Program-made: the position numbers and the translations under genes
Source: Lineus longissimus
Lineage: Eukaryota > Nemertea > Pilidiophora > Heteronemertea > Lineidae
DNA length: 64,000 bases
Assembly: GCF_910592395.1 (NCBI RefSeq)
Contig: NC_088314.1
Coordinates: forward strand, 7,006,001 to 7,070,000
Reading direction: 5' to 3'
The notes under the pieces: model-generated
The model's input: the letters and a program-made list of their open reading frames with translations, nothing else
What the model was told of the DNA's origin: nothing
The model's database searches: none
Shown: positions 11,786-22,869 of the stretch, piece after piece
Numbering within the stretch: the first letter of the stretch is position 1
Layout: each line of letters begins with the position of its first letter

Positions 11786-12445
11786 TTAATGCCAATGATG
11801 GCCAACATAGGGAATTCCTGGAGGGTTCGGATACAGTCCCCTAACCAATGTGATAACACAATCAGGGATAATTTCCCGGTCACTGGTACAGCTCCAAACA
11901 GTCTCATCTTCACCCATATTTTGCAAACTCCTCTGCTTTTTTTGAAGATAGCGATAATCCATCCATGCAGCCCTGTCCTTGAGCATCTTCCAATACCTCT
12001 TATAAAAACCCTTTCTCAAAGTATTGTTTTTTTTCTTCGCTGCTTGACCAGCACCCAACCATCTGGGACGTTTGGTGGTGACACAAGGACGACAGTAACA
12101 GAGTGTACACTCTTCACTGGCAAGGTCCGGCAGAATAAATCCATTCTCTCTTTCTTCATCGTGTCCACCTTGATTTACAGGGTCCAAGGGAGCCACATTG
12201 TTCCCAGCATCGCTGTCATGATCGTCTGAGCTATCCTCCTTGTTAGGTCCATCAACTGTAGATGATGATGATGGCACAGGTTCAACAGCATCCTGGACTG
12301 ATTCAGTTCTGATACATTGTATCCCTTTATCCACCATTTGTGGTTCTGCTTCCACTAAGTCCATCCCATGAAAAGTGAAAATACCTCTTATCAATTCCCT
12401 TTCTTCCTCTGTGACATAAATTTGGTATAGCAATTTTTGAGACAT
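11786..12445 (-). CDS. Companion ORF of the transposase; Cys motif and conserved C-terminal domain
   Basis: About 219 aa from the ATG at 12445; an acceptor-like site (CACACACTTAG) lies ~40 bp upstream, so it could also be a second exon. The middle is acidic and Ser-rich. The C-terminal half is distinctive: CTLCYCRPCVTT (closely spaced Cys, possible metal site), then RKGFYKRYWKMLKDRAAW, then REIIPDCVITLVRGLYPNPP and GIPYVGHHW. The pattern Cys-cluster, basic helix, (R)xIPxCVxxxVRxxxPxPxG resembles the intracellular 'ballast' domain of P2X7-type receptors and similar domains in transposon-linked proteins. That resemblance is inference. It directly follows the transposase and is probably co-transcribed. 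Confidence 0.4.
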   Translation of the reverse strand: MSQKLLYQIYVTEEERELIRGIFTFHGMDLVEAEPQMVDKGIQCIRTESVQDAVEPVPSSSSTVDGPNKEDSSDDHDSDAGNNVAPLDPVNQGGHDEERENGFILPDLASEECTLCYCRPCVTTKRPRWLGAGQAAKKKNNTLRKGFYKRYWKMLKDRAAWMDYRYLQKKQRSLQNMGEDETVWSCTSDREIIPDCVITLVRGLYPNPPGIPYVGHHWH

Positions 12446-12589
12446 GGCAAAAAAGTTAGCATTCAAAGACTGGCTCTAGTCTAAGTGTGTGAGAAAAATC
12501 AGAGTCAGCAATTTCATCTACCTAACCCGAGCAATAGAATTGTCCTGAGTCAAGGGGGGATAGGTAGGCCTAATATAGGACTCAGATTA

Positions 12590-14401
12590 CTATGTATAGA
12601 AACTTTGTATCCATTGCTCCCAAATATCTGACCAAAAATTAAATCTCTTTTTCTTTTTGATTTCTCGTCCCACCATTCGCCTTGGATTTCTAGAGTCCTT
12701 TTCCAGCACAGTGGACGTCACCTCGCTGTCTTGGTGCTCATTCCAGTCCAGGACTGACAAGTTGGTTCGGATTTGGTAGTTGGCCCTTTCGAATACGATT
12801 CTTTTGTTGTGATATTGGAGCAGAGAATTATTAAAACTTTCGACATAATGCGTATCCCTGCATCCAATGTAAAGATGCGGTGATTTATAAACCAACAGAC
12901 TGTGAAGATACTTCTTGAGGGCTGCCTCTGCAGGGGCTGAAGATATTTCTCGCTTGCTGGGTTCATAGTCATGATCAGACCGACATGGGGACTCCTGATG
13001 ACAATTGGCATGATTGTTCTTATAGTGCTCAATCACATTATCTATGCTGGCTTTTAGTCTTTCTGTGTCCCCCTCACAGCGTTTGATACACCAATATATA
13101 TGAGTTTTTACAGATGCTGACTTATCTGCCAAGTCAACAAACCAAGACCTTCCTTCTAAATATTTCCTCCCCTTTGTCAGTTTCGCCATTCCTTTGGCCA
13201 CACCCTTTGTCATATGCCAGGTATCTAAAGAAGTAACGGTTGGGGAGCGTTCCACACGGACAAACTTAGTGATCGAGGCATTGTTATCATGTGAATGCAC
13301 TCTGATTGGGACACTCTCTCTGTCAAAATATTCATAGATCCTCCGTGTTCCCACCATTTCGTGCCTTTGAGTGATTGGATCGTCATCTTTGGAAATTACC
13401 TCATTCTGTAGGACCTTATGCGTCTTTTCGCCCAGGCAGACAACATCAGTAAAGCGGGCATTTTTTCGCCAACAATGTCTAGCGTCAGTAGCAATGTCAA
13501 TACCATCCAAGCCGGTACTTTCAACAGAAGCAGCAATTTCTTCCAACAAAGCATCTGATTTTGACTCCTTCACAACTCCATCCGTGACAGGAAGATACGA
13601 ATCTTGGAATTTAGTAAGTGTCTTGTCTCCCATTTTTCCAATGTCAGCTGCATCACAGATACGTTCATACTGATTCGGCAGGATTCCTGAGACAAAGTAA
13701 CTATGGGCCATCCTTAGATTCACCGTAAATTTGCCTCCTTCCACATGGGGTGAAGTCGTCCAATATATGTTGTGTTTGCCTGTTTGGCAAGTGACATGAA
13801 ATAGACCGACATGGCCATCTCTTGCAGTTTTTTCCTCCCGGACTGCCATTTTTGATGTACATGTCCTGTGGTGCAAGCAAACTCTGTCCAACAAATTGTC
13901 CAAAGATTGAACTGTCATTAAATATATTGGTGATTTGGTTTCATTCTTCTGGCAGTATTGGTAAGAAGTGCCACTAGGTTCACTTTGGCATTTATCAGTT
14001 GATGATGATGATGCATCTTCGTTGTCCCCCTCAAACGTGTTGTGCAGTTTATAAAAATCGACAAGTTCCTTCAAAAGCTGGTAATTGGTTATCTTTGAGG
14101 CAGTTCCTCCACCAAGATGTCTTTTTATGCCGTCTATGTCATCAAATAGGTTGACTTTTTCGTTTTCAGAATTCGCCTTGAATTCTAAGCATCCCCGAAC
14201 GATAAATGATGTCTTCTGGCTTTTTTCCTTCCTCTTTCGGACTTTCGAAGGACTGTCAGATGGGAATCTCTTCCTTGGGTTCTCCAAACGCTCCTTTTCT
14301 CTCGATCTTACAGGTACAGGAATTGGTGACGGATGTTCATTTGACGACCCTCCAGCAACTGATGCTGAACTCAGACTTTGAAAGTTTTCTTGTTCAGCCA
14401 T
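12590..14401 (-). CDS. Kolobok-like DDE transposase, 603 aa
   Basis: A single uninterrupted ORF from ATG at 14401. Residues 1-70 are Ser/Pro-rich and basic, with nuclear-localisation-like clusters (RKRFPS, KVRKRKEK). The catalytic region fits the RNase-H-like DDE pattern of Kolobok-type transposases: IATDARHCW (first Asp ~306), VHSHDNNASITKF (second Asp ~372), SLDTWHMTKGVAKGM (~393), HIYWCIKRCEGD (~435) and the closing YVESFNNSLLQY (~520; Glu as candidate third acidic residue), with LDWNEH near 551. These blocks in this order are characteristic of a transposase family widespread in invertebrates and fish. The intact frame suggests recent activity or selection. Superfamily placement is from memory of the motif pattern. 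Confidence 0.65.
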   Translation of the reverse strand: MAEQENFQSLSSASVAGGSSNEHPSPIPVPVRSREKERLENPRKRFPSDSPSKVRKRKEKSQKTSFIVRGCLEFKANSENEKVNLFDDIDGIKRHLGGGTASKITNYQLLKELVDFYKLHNTFEGDNEDASSSSTDKCQSEPSGTSYQYCQKNETKSPIYLMTVQSLDNLLDRVCLHHRTCTSKMAVREEKTARDGHVGLFHVTCQTGKHNIYWTTSPHVEGGKFTVNLRMAHSYFVSGILPNQYERICDAADIGKMGDKTLTKFQDSYLPVTDGVVKESKSDALLEEIAASVESTGLDGIDIATDARHCWRKNARFTDVVCLGEKTHKVLQNEVISKDDDPITQRHEMVGTRRIYEYFDRESVPIRVHSHDNNASITKFVRVERSPTVTSLDTWHMTKGVAKGMAKLTKGRKYLEGRSWFVDLADKSASVKTHIYWCIKRCEGDTERLKASIDNVIEHYKNNHANCHQESPCRSDHDYEPSKREISSAPAEAALKKYLHSLLVYKSPHLYIGCRDTHYVESFNNSLLQYHNKRIVFERANYQIRTNLSVLDWNEHQDSEVTSTVLEKDSRNPRRMVGREIKKKKRFNFWSDIWEQWIQSFYT

Positions 14402-15473
14402 TGTAAGATTCAGCTTTGATACACAGCCTACTATTGCATTATGTTTTCAAAGAATTACCTTTCTCCCCATCTCAAAATAAGGGATGGACTCTCCCAATCC
14501 TTCCTGCACCCTGATGTACTCAAAAACTGTTATAGTAGCACTTCAAAGACCTTTGGCATCTGGCAAAACCATCCCAATCCCATTTTCCCCCAGTAACACA
14601 CTTTGCAAGCTATCATTTGACTTCCTCAGGTCAAGAGTGCAATGAACTATAAATGATCTATCACCCCACCACCTCCAAGGAAGGGGGTGTATCATAGAAA
14701 ATGACTGAAAGACACCAGATACAGGTATCACCAAGATAGGATGCACATCACCAAAACCTGAGATGACCCCTCAAAAACTCAAGAGTCTGTGGGCTAATAC
14801 TGTACCAGGATATCTCATGTGGAAGACTATCACATAACAGATTCTGCACATTGCCCTTGGTCATAAACCACAAATAAAACACAAATACTATGTGTGTGAA
14901 GAGATGAATTTTATCCAGGAAGTGCACCAAAACCACGTTGTATTTCGTTACGAGTGACGTAGCAACCTATTTATACCTATCACTAAGACCTAAATACTGC
15001 CCACTCCGCTCAGCAGGATATCTACCTGGGAATACATTAACTCGTGGCCTGGCCACTAGCGGTACGTGTTTAAGAGTCGTGCTACGCCCAGGACCTTGCT
15101 TGACACTGCTTAGGCTATGTTTTCAACATGTAACTTGTTGCCATACCTCGAGCATCTACATATCATGCAGGCCAACGATATTTACATATATTGAAATGAC
15201 GTCCTGGTAGACGTAATCCTTTGCAATAGGTCACTCTTTCTATGTATTACGAATATTTTGTATTTGTGCTTTGGCATATCTAGTTAGAGCGCACTGTTAT
15301 CTAATTAATACCCGGACAAGCAACATTGAAAATAAAATTATTGTGAGGGCGAACTACTTGAAAATTAATGGCTATTGAACTTCATTTGCATGCAGTTATT
15401 TAATCAAAATTATATATATCAATACTTGGAAATGCCTCGCATTATCCATTGTTTTTATATCGTTTCCTTGCAG
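14402..15473. other. Intergenic, no gene seen
   Basis: No coding sequence is recognised between the transposase start and the DSL gene's putative 5' UTR exon. The region could hold the transposon's upstream end, but no terminal repeat was recognised. Confidence 0.45.
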
Positions 15474-15959
15474 GCCCACCTCCTACGCAGAAAGAGGTCA
15501 ATTTACTAAGTGCTGCAGTCGTCATTGCCTTAAGTGGGCCAGCAGGATCCACAGATATCAGAAGCAGTGCTCAGTTTAGATCAGTTTAGATGCACCGAGT
15601 TCGTGAGATTTCTAATTGGATTTGAACCTCAGCAGGACAGTTGTTGTGGGGCGCGGAGGACACACTTTTCAGGATCTTGATTTATATCTTCAAATCTGAG
15701 ACCCTCACTCAGTGACGCCATAAACTACAACTGTGGAGCAAAAGCATTCCGTCCTATTCTACGTCGTTTACGCAGTGCATCTTCTAATCAGGAAACATAT
15801 GTTATCATAGTCATAACCTGAGGTAAAGGGGATAGATCCATTTACTCGCATTGCTAAGACTTCTGTTACGAAACATTGGATCAAGATTCCAGTTTACTGG
15901 CTTCAGCAGTTCACGGAAACTTCTACTTCATTGAACTTGGAACAGCATCGAAGATCATC
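15474..15959 (+). other. Putative 5' UTR of the plus-strand DSL gene
   Basis: A good acceptor (CGTTTCCTTGCAG) ends at 15473, 486 bp before the start codon at 15960. No competing splice donor of quality was noticed before the ATG. An upstream non-coding exon is therefore plausible, but there is no transcript evidence. Confidence 0.3.
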
Positions 15960-18900
15960 ATGGCAGATTTGTTAGGAATTGTTTTACTCCTGGCTTCATT
16001 CTTCATCAGCATTCAAGTAAGTACTTAAATATATAAAGTGAATTTATGCCTGGGTTCTGGTTGTGATTTTGTTCTCAAAAGACCAAGTTGGGACGAATGG
16101 AAACATAATTAAACACCACAGAATCTCTTTCCGTGAAACACAAATGATGTCATGGTTATGTCTATCCGTGGGCCGCTCTCCATCACAACTTATTGTGCTC
16201 GACGATGATTTTCATCCCTGATGTTTTGCTTAAAATATCTAAGAGTTATTTCAAGTTATCGTTGGTAAACCTTTGGAAGGCTTCAGCCAGCAGTACAAAA
16301 AACCCGTGCCTTCCTCTTCTTCTTCGCCTTTACGTGTGCATTTATGTTGCAAAACTAAAGGATCTGATGGTATTCATAGTCTGTATTTCACCATTGTTCT
16401 ATTTACAGACGGTGTTCGGATCCGCAACCTTCAGCATCCGGTTCGTGCACTTCACCAACCCGGGAGGTCTAGGGTCCAACGGCCATTGCTGCGACGGAAG
16501 GGCGGGTTTCTGTTTGACGCCATGCGATCATATATTCACCACCTGTCTCGATCATGGAACGAGTTGGTAAGTGCTGCGTGTATATCGCTGCGGTTTTTGA
16601 CTTCCAATAATATGTATTACGGTTTGTTGTTATATCAGTCAGAAGAACATGGAGAACCCCTTGATATATCAGATGTTATACTTCATGCACTGCTCCCTCA
16701 CACATTTCCTACCAAGAGAAATCTCCATGAAAGTAAACAAAAGTTAAGAATGGACGGGCAGAAACAAGCAACTGTTTTTCGGAGGCATCCACATTGTCTA
16801 TAATGGGACACTCAGTACCTTTGCCACTGCATGTAGAATCTTATTGAAAATTGAAGTAATGCAATGATTTTGTCAGCGTTAAAAACATCTTGTCATATCG
16901 TTGTTTGTCTCGATGATGGTTGACCCTAAACAGATTTGGGGATGTGGCACACGGACTGCAGGGATGTCAACGATCAGTTAGTCTATTTACAAGTACATGT
17001 AATTGTAATGAGAAGATAAGTAGTCCTACTTGGAGTTTGATCAACTTTACGTACTTTGTGATACAGTGTATTATCGTCAGTCATTTTGATAATAGTACAA
17101 TAGAGATGATCGAAAAGTCAACTAATTGACGTGAACTTTGCGTTTTGAAGAATTCATCCCTGGCTCCAATTTCACTGATGAGGTCACACTGACTAAATCT
17201 TTGGAGTTTATCACTGTTTAGTCAGCAATGAAACAATAAAGATAAAAAAGCGAGTCAAGTTGAAGGTCAACATAGTCAAGGTCCTTGATCTCTATTTCAT
17301 TAATTATCTTTAAATTTTTTTTATTTCATTACATGTATCCAAGTATATGTCTGTTTGATTCGGTATTTTACTCAATCTTAACAATGTTAAGGCGGCCGAG
17401 GTCCCTGACAATCGTGTTATGATTATATGCTCCGGGGAAGAACTCTGCAGTGGAGGAAGTTGGACAAGTTCACTCTACCCGTGACCCGTCACTCTGATGA
17501 CTTCACTTGAACATCCGGACTTGAAAAAGATTTTGATATTGATTTGATAATTAATTGGCTAATACATTTTTAATTAATTGGCTAATCTTCCACTCTGCAG
17601 AACATTTAAGCATACAGCTTCCGGCTTTCAAGGACCCAGCAGGGGGCGCTGTAAAATACGTTATTCTGCAGTTCATGGTCAGGCCACTGATTCAATTCTT
17701 AGTAGCAATTTTAGCTACATTCTGGGAGTTAGTCACTATTTGATGCATAATGTTATTGTTATTATGGAACTTTAGCCCCAAGCATGATCGAGATATATCA
17801 GGTCACTGGACCAAGTCAAATAATACTGCGATTGCTGGAAGTTATGATTTTTTGCTATTCAAATGTACTATGTCTATGTATTAGTATGCTAGTATCTGGG
17901 TTTATAGGAAAAGTCTGAAGCGATATTTGAAATGACAATAACATAACAATCCCAGTAGCAAACTTCCCGTCGAAACAAATGTGCAACAAAATTGAAATAG
18001 AGCATTGCCCCTGGAATGTTCGTTTCCTCGAATTTTCTCACCTACAGTATTTGTGGCGACCCTTGTCAGACACTGGCAGCGAAGGGAAGTAGGTGGCCGA
18101 GCTGGTTGTAACAAATGCAATGCAACATTGCCTCAGAGCATGCACAGCCTGTGGGAGAACAGTCGGTGAGAAAATTCGAGGAAACGAACATTCCAGGGGC
18201 AATGCTCTATTTCAATTTTGTTGCACATTTGTTTCGACGGGAAGTTTGCTACTGGGATTGTTATGTTATTGCCATTTCAAATATCGCTTCAGACTTTTCC
18301 TATAAACCCAGATACTAGCATACTAATACATAGACATAGTGCATTTGAATAGCAAAAAATCATAACTTCCAGCAATCGCAGTATTATTTGACTCATCAAC
18401 ATGTAATGAGTAATATAAATTACCCAATTCCAAAGAGTCAAAATTGACAGTAATTGCGATATTTTCAAATCATGGGGGTATGCGAAATATATGATTGTTA
18501 TGATTTGGGTCAGGATATTTTGACGATTGTTTGTTATACCCGAGTACAAAACAACGCGTAGGTTGCACTTTGACAGCGATATCTTGTGTGGTATCATGTA
18601 GAGTAATGAACTACCCACTAGGTCAATATGCAAATTATTTTTGTAGTGATGTCAATATCCTTCCCTTCCCAGGGATTCCGAGTTATCGTCCATTCCCAAA
18701 ACCTTCAACCCCGTTAACTAGCCTGTTGTGAAACTTGTCTGTCAAAGGGTGGTACAAACACAACTGCTCGATTCGTGTCTGCCACATGCCGATTGATAGG
18801 CGGTGTGCATCAATCCAATAGGGAATTTTCGCATCCCCCGAAACGCCAACGTGAATGCTTATGTCATTGTTCGTTCGATCAGGAGCTCGAACAATGGGAT

Positions 18901-21900
18901 GGACGTTCACGATGGGGTTTCGAGGGCTTTGCGAAAACTACCTTATGAATACAGACGCACAACGCCGATAAATCGGCATGGTCATCTAACCACTTGTTGA
19001 TCTGTGCCAGGATATGGCGGAGGAAGCAAGAGGCACTCCGTCCGCCAGTTCCGGACATTTGAGACGGAGATGTCAATGGCCACTTGCCGAACGTAATTGA
19101 CCAAATCAAACTCTTTTCTGTGGTCAGATACCCCTCTATTAAGGACACCAAGTTTGGTCCCAAATAGGTCATTTCCATTGAATTTGACCTCTGTCTGTAA
19201 TTAGGACACCTCTCAGCATTTGTCAGTCAAAAAGATGTCCTTGATAGAGATACATCATAGTGTCATTCCGATTCTTACCTCTTCAGGTCACGTGACGCCA
19301 ATGTCTGCCCTCACGGAAAAAGGCAATCATCTAAAATAACCAACCAGGACTCAATTACCTTCGGTCGGTTGATGGGAGGCATTCGCAACCCGATGACTTT
19401 CCGTTTTGATATGTGGCCGGTAAGCATGAGTCTCAATGTTGTCACATGAATTTGCAGTAACCTACGCAGCGTCTGAAAAAAAGTGATAGAAGTACTGGAC
19501 CAAAATTAATGACCTTAAACCAGTTACGATGCTGACTTGAGATCGTTAGCTTTTACATGTTAGGACGATGTCACACACACTGTAACTTGGGCAGATGAAT
19601 ACATGTACATGTATACGTATCATAAAAATCTCATATTCAGGATTCCCGAATTGTTTTTATCAGGGTTCTGTCAAGATCAAAGTGAAGGTGTGGGACTATG
19701 ATGCAGTTGGTCTGTGGGATGATGTCGACTACCTCCAGAAGACCGTATCACTCACACCATCGCCCTCAGCATCAACAGCAGAGGAGGAGCTTGAGCTGGT
19801 ACAGTCACGAACACAGTAAGTTAATTATTCACAGGGAAGGCTCGATTCTACGAGAAAGTTTCCGGCTACGGTCGCCACAGAGCGAAATTGCACTCGGGCC
19901 CAGCGGGTACTTGGTAATTTAAGTTACTAGCTGGCGCTGTTTACTACAAACAGGAACAGAACGTTACACAACCGAATTGATTCAGATTTTGGTGCATTTT
20001 TTACCTCAAAGAAAGTGGCCACTTTGACCATTGATTAGAAACTTGATAGTGATAAGCAAATCTATATGAATTTTTATTTCGAAACTTAGAAATAGTTACA
20101 CTGAATTTTGTTTTCAAGGTTGACAGTAGAGCTGAAGTTGTTCTGTGACCCTCACTTCTACGGACCTGCCTGTGCTGTCTACTGTTCAGCGAGAGATGAC
20201 TACGATGGGCACTATACCTGTGATCCATCAACAGGGCACAAGGACTGCCATGCAGGTTGGACTGGTGAAGACTGCAATCTCGCCTTCAACGAGTGTGGAA
20301 GCTTTCCTTGTCAAAATGGTGGACTTTGTATTGACGATCATAATTCATTCTCATGTAAATGCGAAGTTGGATACACTGGTAATTAATGCATTGTCTCTCG
20401 CTCTCTCTTGCACTGTGAACTAAAATGACAAGTTATAGGTCAATCTCTGCAACATTACTCCTTTGAAAAAAAAGTATTCAAATGAGTTTGTATCATATTC
20501 TATAACACTGCTTGTTGGAGAGGACGAAATATCTTCATCACCAGTCAACTGGTCAGTCATTTTGGTTGGGACGTCTCAAGTCATTTGGTACGAACTCTTT
20601 GCTGGAGTGATAACACTTTATCAAAAACTTTGACACTAAACAAGAATACGTTGATGTATTCTATAGTGTCTGTTTCTAAAAGGACCATAGTAATAATAGT
20701 GATGGAACGTTATGAGAATATTCTTAAACATAGTCTGATCGATTTAATTTCTATTGCAGGTGATAGATGCGAAATAGATATCGACGAATGTGCGAGCTCC
20801 CCTTGCGAAAATGGTGGTGTCTGTGAGGATATGGTTGATGGCTTCGTTTGTGTCTGTGACGAAGGATTCGGTGGCACTAACTGCGAGTCTCAGCTACCCG
20901 CCTGCTACTCGAGCCCTTGCCTCAATAATGGCACCTGTCAAGACATCAATGGGACCCATTATAATTGCACTTGCATGGAAGGCTTCTCTGGGGACGACTG
21001 TGAGTTGCAGATATTTGATACGGATGCTTTGCCACCTTCTGGAATGGAACCACGAGGTAGGTTGATAACGATGCCCTTAATTCATTTTCGCAGTGATTAA
21101 ATTGGCCCCGTATTCCAGTATTCAAAAGTGACAAAGCCGCACCTCCACGTGTATATCACCTGTGACACAAATTATTTCTACTTCAGAGTCTTTCGGTATG
21201 TCGGTGAGTGCTGAGGGTCGCCTTGGAGAGTCCGATGAAGCAGCCATCAAAGAGTGGACCAAGAAGAAGATGACCGAGACGGGCAGGATATCAGGAGATT
21301 TAGTTGATGTCACAGTCAGGATGCAGCCATGCACAGGAGACAAAGGGTAAGAGCTCTGGCTATTTTCCGATCCAATCCATACTTCAGTGACTGGATTTAC
21401 TCCCATAGCTTTCTATTGATTTATTTTCTGTACGAATCCTTTGGCACCCGGGCACTCCATCCCAGGACATTTCAAATGTTTACACTGGGAAATGATATTT
21501 TGATGGACCAGTAACTGGAAAATGGACTGATATGTACATGAAGATCAATTTCATCATTATCATCACCACCTTCTTCCAACCCAAACTTTCGCAAAACCTT
21601 TTACAAAAGTGGTATCGATCTTCATTTTCAGAGTACTCGTGACAGAAATCTTCATCCTCATCCACTACCCGTCTCATGGCATGTCTCTTGATGATCTGGA
21701 GTTCTCCATGGGCCTCATCAACAGGGCATTAAAGTTTGACTTTCTTTATAAAAGATACGATGGGCAAGAGTGCAATGCTGGGTTTATATCAGCGAGGAAA
21801 ACTACAGTGGAAAATGTAAGTAAAGTTCCTTGTGGATTGTGCCATGATCGTATATTTGTTCATCATGTATCAACAATGGAATGTGCATGGCTATTTCCTT

Positions 21901-22572
21901 AGTGTGCGATCGAGATTCTGATAAAACAGTTATTTTGGAAATTAGCGAGGAGAAACACTTTCAATCAAATGGTGTTGTTTATGTATATCTATTTTCAATT
22001 CAAACTTCTTCAATATTTTTACTGGTCCAGGAATAACTGTATCGTTTCTTCTGATTCCAGTCTTGGATAGCCGACAATTGGTTAGTGATAGCCTTGCTGG
22101 CTGTGGGTTTAGTCGTCTTGGCTTTAGTGATAGCTGGTGTCATATTCTTCAAAAGAAGGTAAGAAGAGAATTATACTGCAAACATCAGTCTGACATCAGA
22201 TTAGTAGTGACCATACCGATGAGGTGGTCAAAAGAGAAAAAGCAATGCTAAAAACCCCAATGAGAAATCCTCACTCCCTTAGCTCTTTGACTCATTGACT
22301 CTTTTTCGTAGTACAGGCCATGATCTCTTCAATTTTTCACCTTCAGGCGGCAATGGCAGCGGGGGTCGCACTCTGAACATGCAGTGACCTACGACTGTAT
22401 AGGAAATACATCGCCCGGTACTAGCCCAATAAAACATATGACAGATGATGAGATTACGCAATCGTTTGGTAACGCCCTCTATTTTGATCCTATGGATCCG
22501 AATAAGGAGTCAATGGACCAAAGGGATTCTGCTTTTGATGAAGATGACGATATTTATCAAGTAGTTGATTGA
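15960..22572 (+). CDS. Delta/Serrate/LAG-2 (DSL) family transmembrane protein A, 574 aa
   Basis: Ten exons: 15960-16016, 16409-16566, 19287-19419, 19664-19815, 20119-20378, 20760-21056, 21187-21346, 21632-21815, 22061-22158, 22347-22572. All have GT-AG introns and phases join without a stop. Domains: signal peptide (1-19); MNNL-type region (20-166) with [20 protein letters not shown] domain (168-219) whose six Cys have the canonical 8-3-11-8-8 spacing and GWTGEDC end; one EGF repeat after DSL, then two more including a calcium-binding type (DIDECASSPC); a ~115-aa unrecognised domain (353-467); a membrane segment (~474-497); and a 75-aa tail with QSFGNALYFD. It is probably a cell-surface ligand of Notch. 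It is short for the family, which usually has six or more EGF repeats. A close paralogue lies convergently downstream. Confidence 0.85.
17815..18392. repeat. Near-perfect inverted repeat (2 x 228 bp) in intron 2 of DSL gene A
   Basis: Arms 17815-18042 and 18165-18392 are reverse complements with about two mismatches in 228 bp, separated by a 122-bp spacer. The same 47-residue translation therefore appears in ORFs on opposite strands, which are not genes. The near identity implies a recent origin, either a foldback/MITE-type element or an inverted duplication. No clear target-site duplication was seen. Confidence 0.85.
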
Positions 22573-22863
22573 GGGCTTCTTTGAGAGGAGATAGATCACG
22601 CGGTCCAATTCAATTAAGGCATACCGGTTTTGAAATTTAGTTTTTTGTCATGTCCTTGTGAGTCTCTGACACAACATTGATGCAGGAGTCGTAGGAAATG
22701 GCTAGAGAAAATATAAAGGAGGATATATTTATTGCTCTTGATGGAAATTGCCTCCTCGAAGGAATTCGCAGAAAAAAACTGAAATACATTTCAAACTCTT
22801 TATCCGCGCAATTCTTCACAGAGAGAACCGTTTCTTCTTTCCTAATATGACCTGTGAACTGAG

Positions 22864-22869
22864 AATAAA
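22864..22869 (+). promoter_or_regulatory. Candidate polyadenylation signal of DSL gene A
   Basis: AATAAA located 292 bases after the stop codon, giving a plausible 3' UTR of about 310 bases. Motif match only. Confidence 0.4.

Larger units (their letters stand above)
11786..14401 (-). mobile_element. Kolobok-like DNA transposon or domesticated derivative (two ORFs)
   Basis: Two minus-strand ORFs separated by about 120 bp form a unit: a DDE-type transposase (14401-12590) followed by a Cys-containing basic ORF (12445-11786). Neither has internal damage. I could not identify terminal inverted repeats or a TTAA duplication, so the ends given are those of the ORFs. The unit may be a young transposon or a captured host gene. 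Confidence 0.5.

Noticed and set aside
13371-14406. Plus-strand ORFs of up to 100 codons
   Set aside because: They are antisense shadows of the transposase ORF.
8900-14960. Search for terminal inverted repeats around the Kolobok-like unit
   Set aside because: Only short GTGACGT-containing similarities were found; not enough to define ends.
17902-18305. Two ORFs on opposite strands with the same 47-residue C-terminus
   Set aside because: They are the two arms of an inverted repeat inside an intron, not protein genes.
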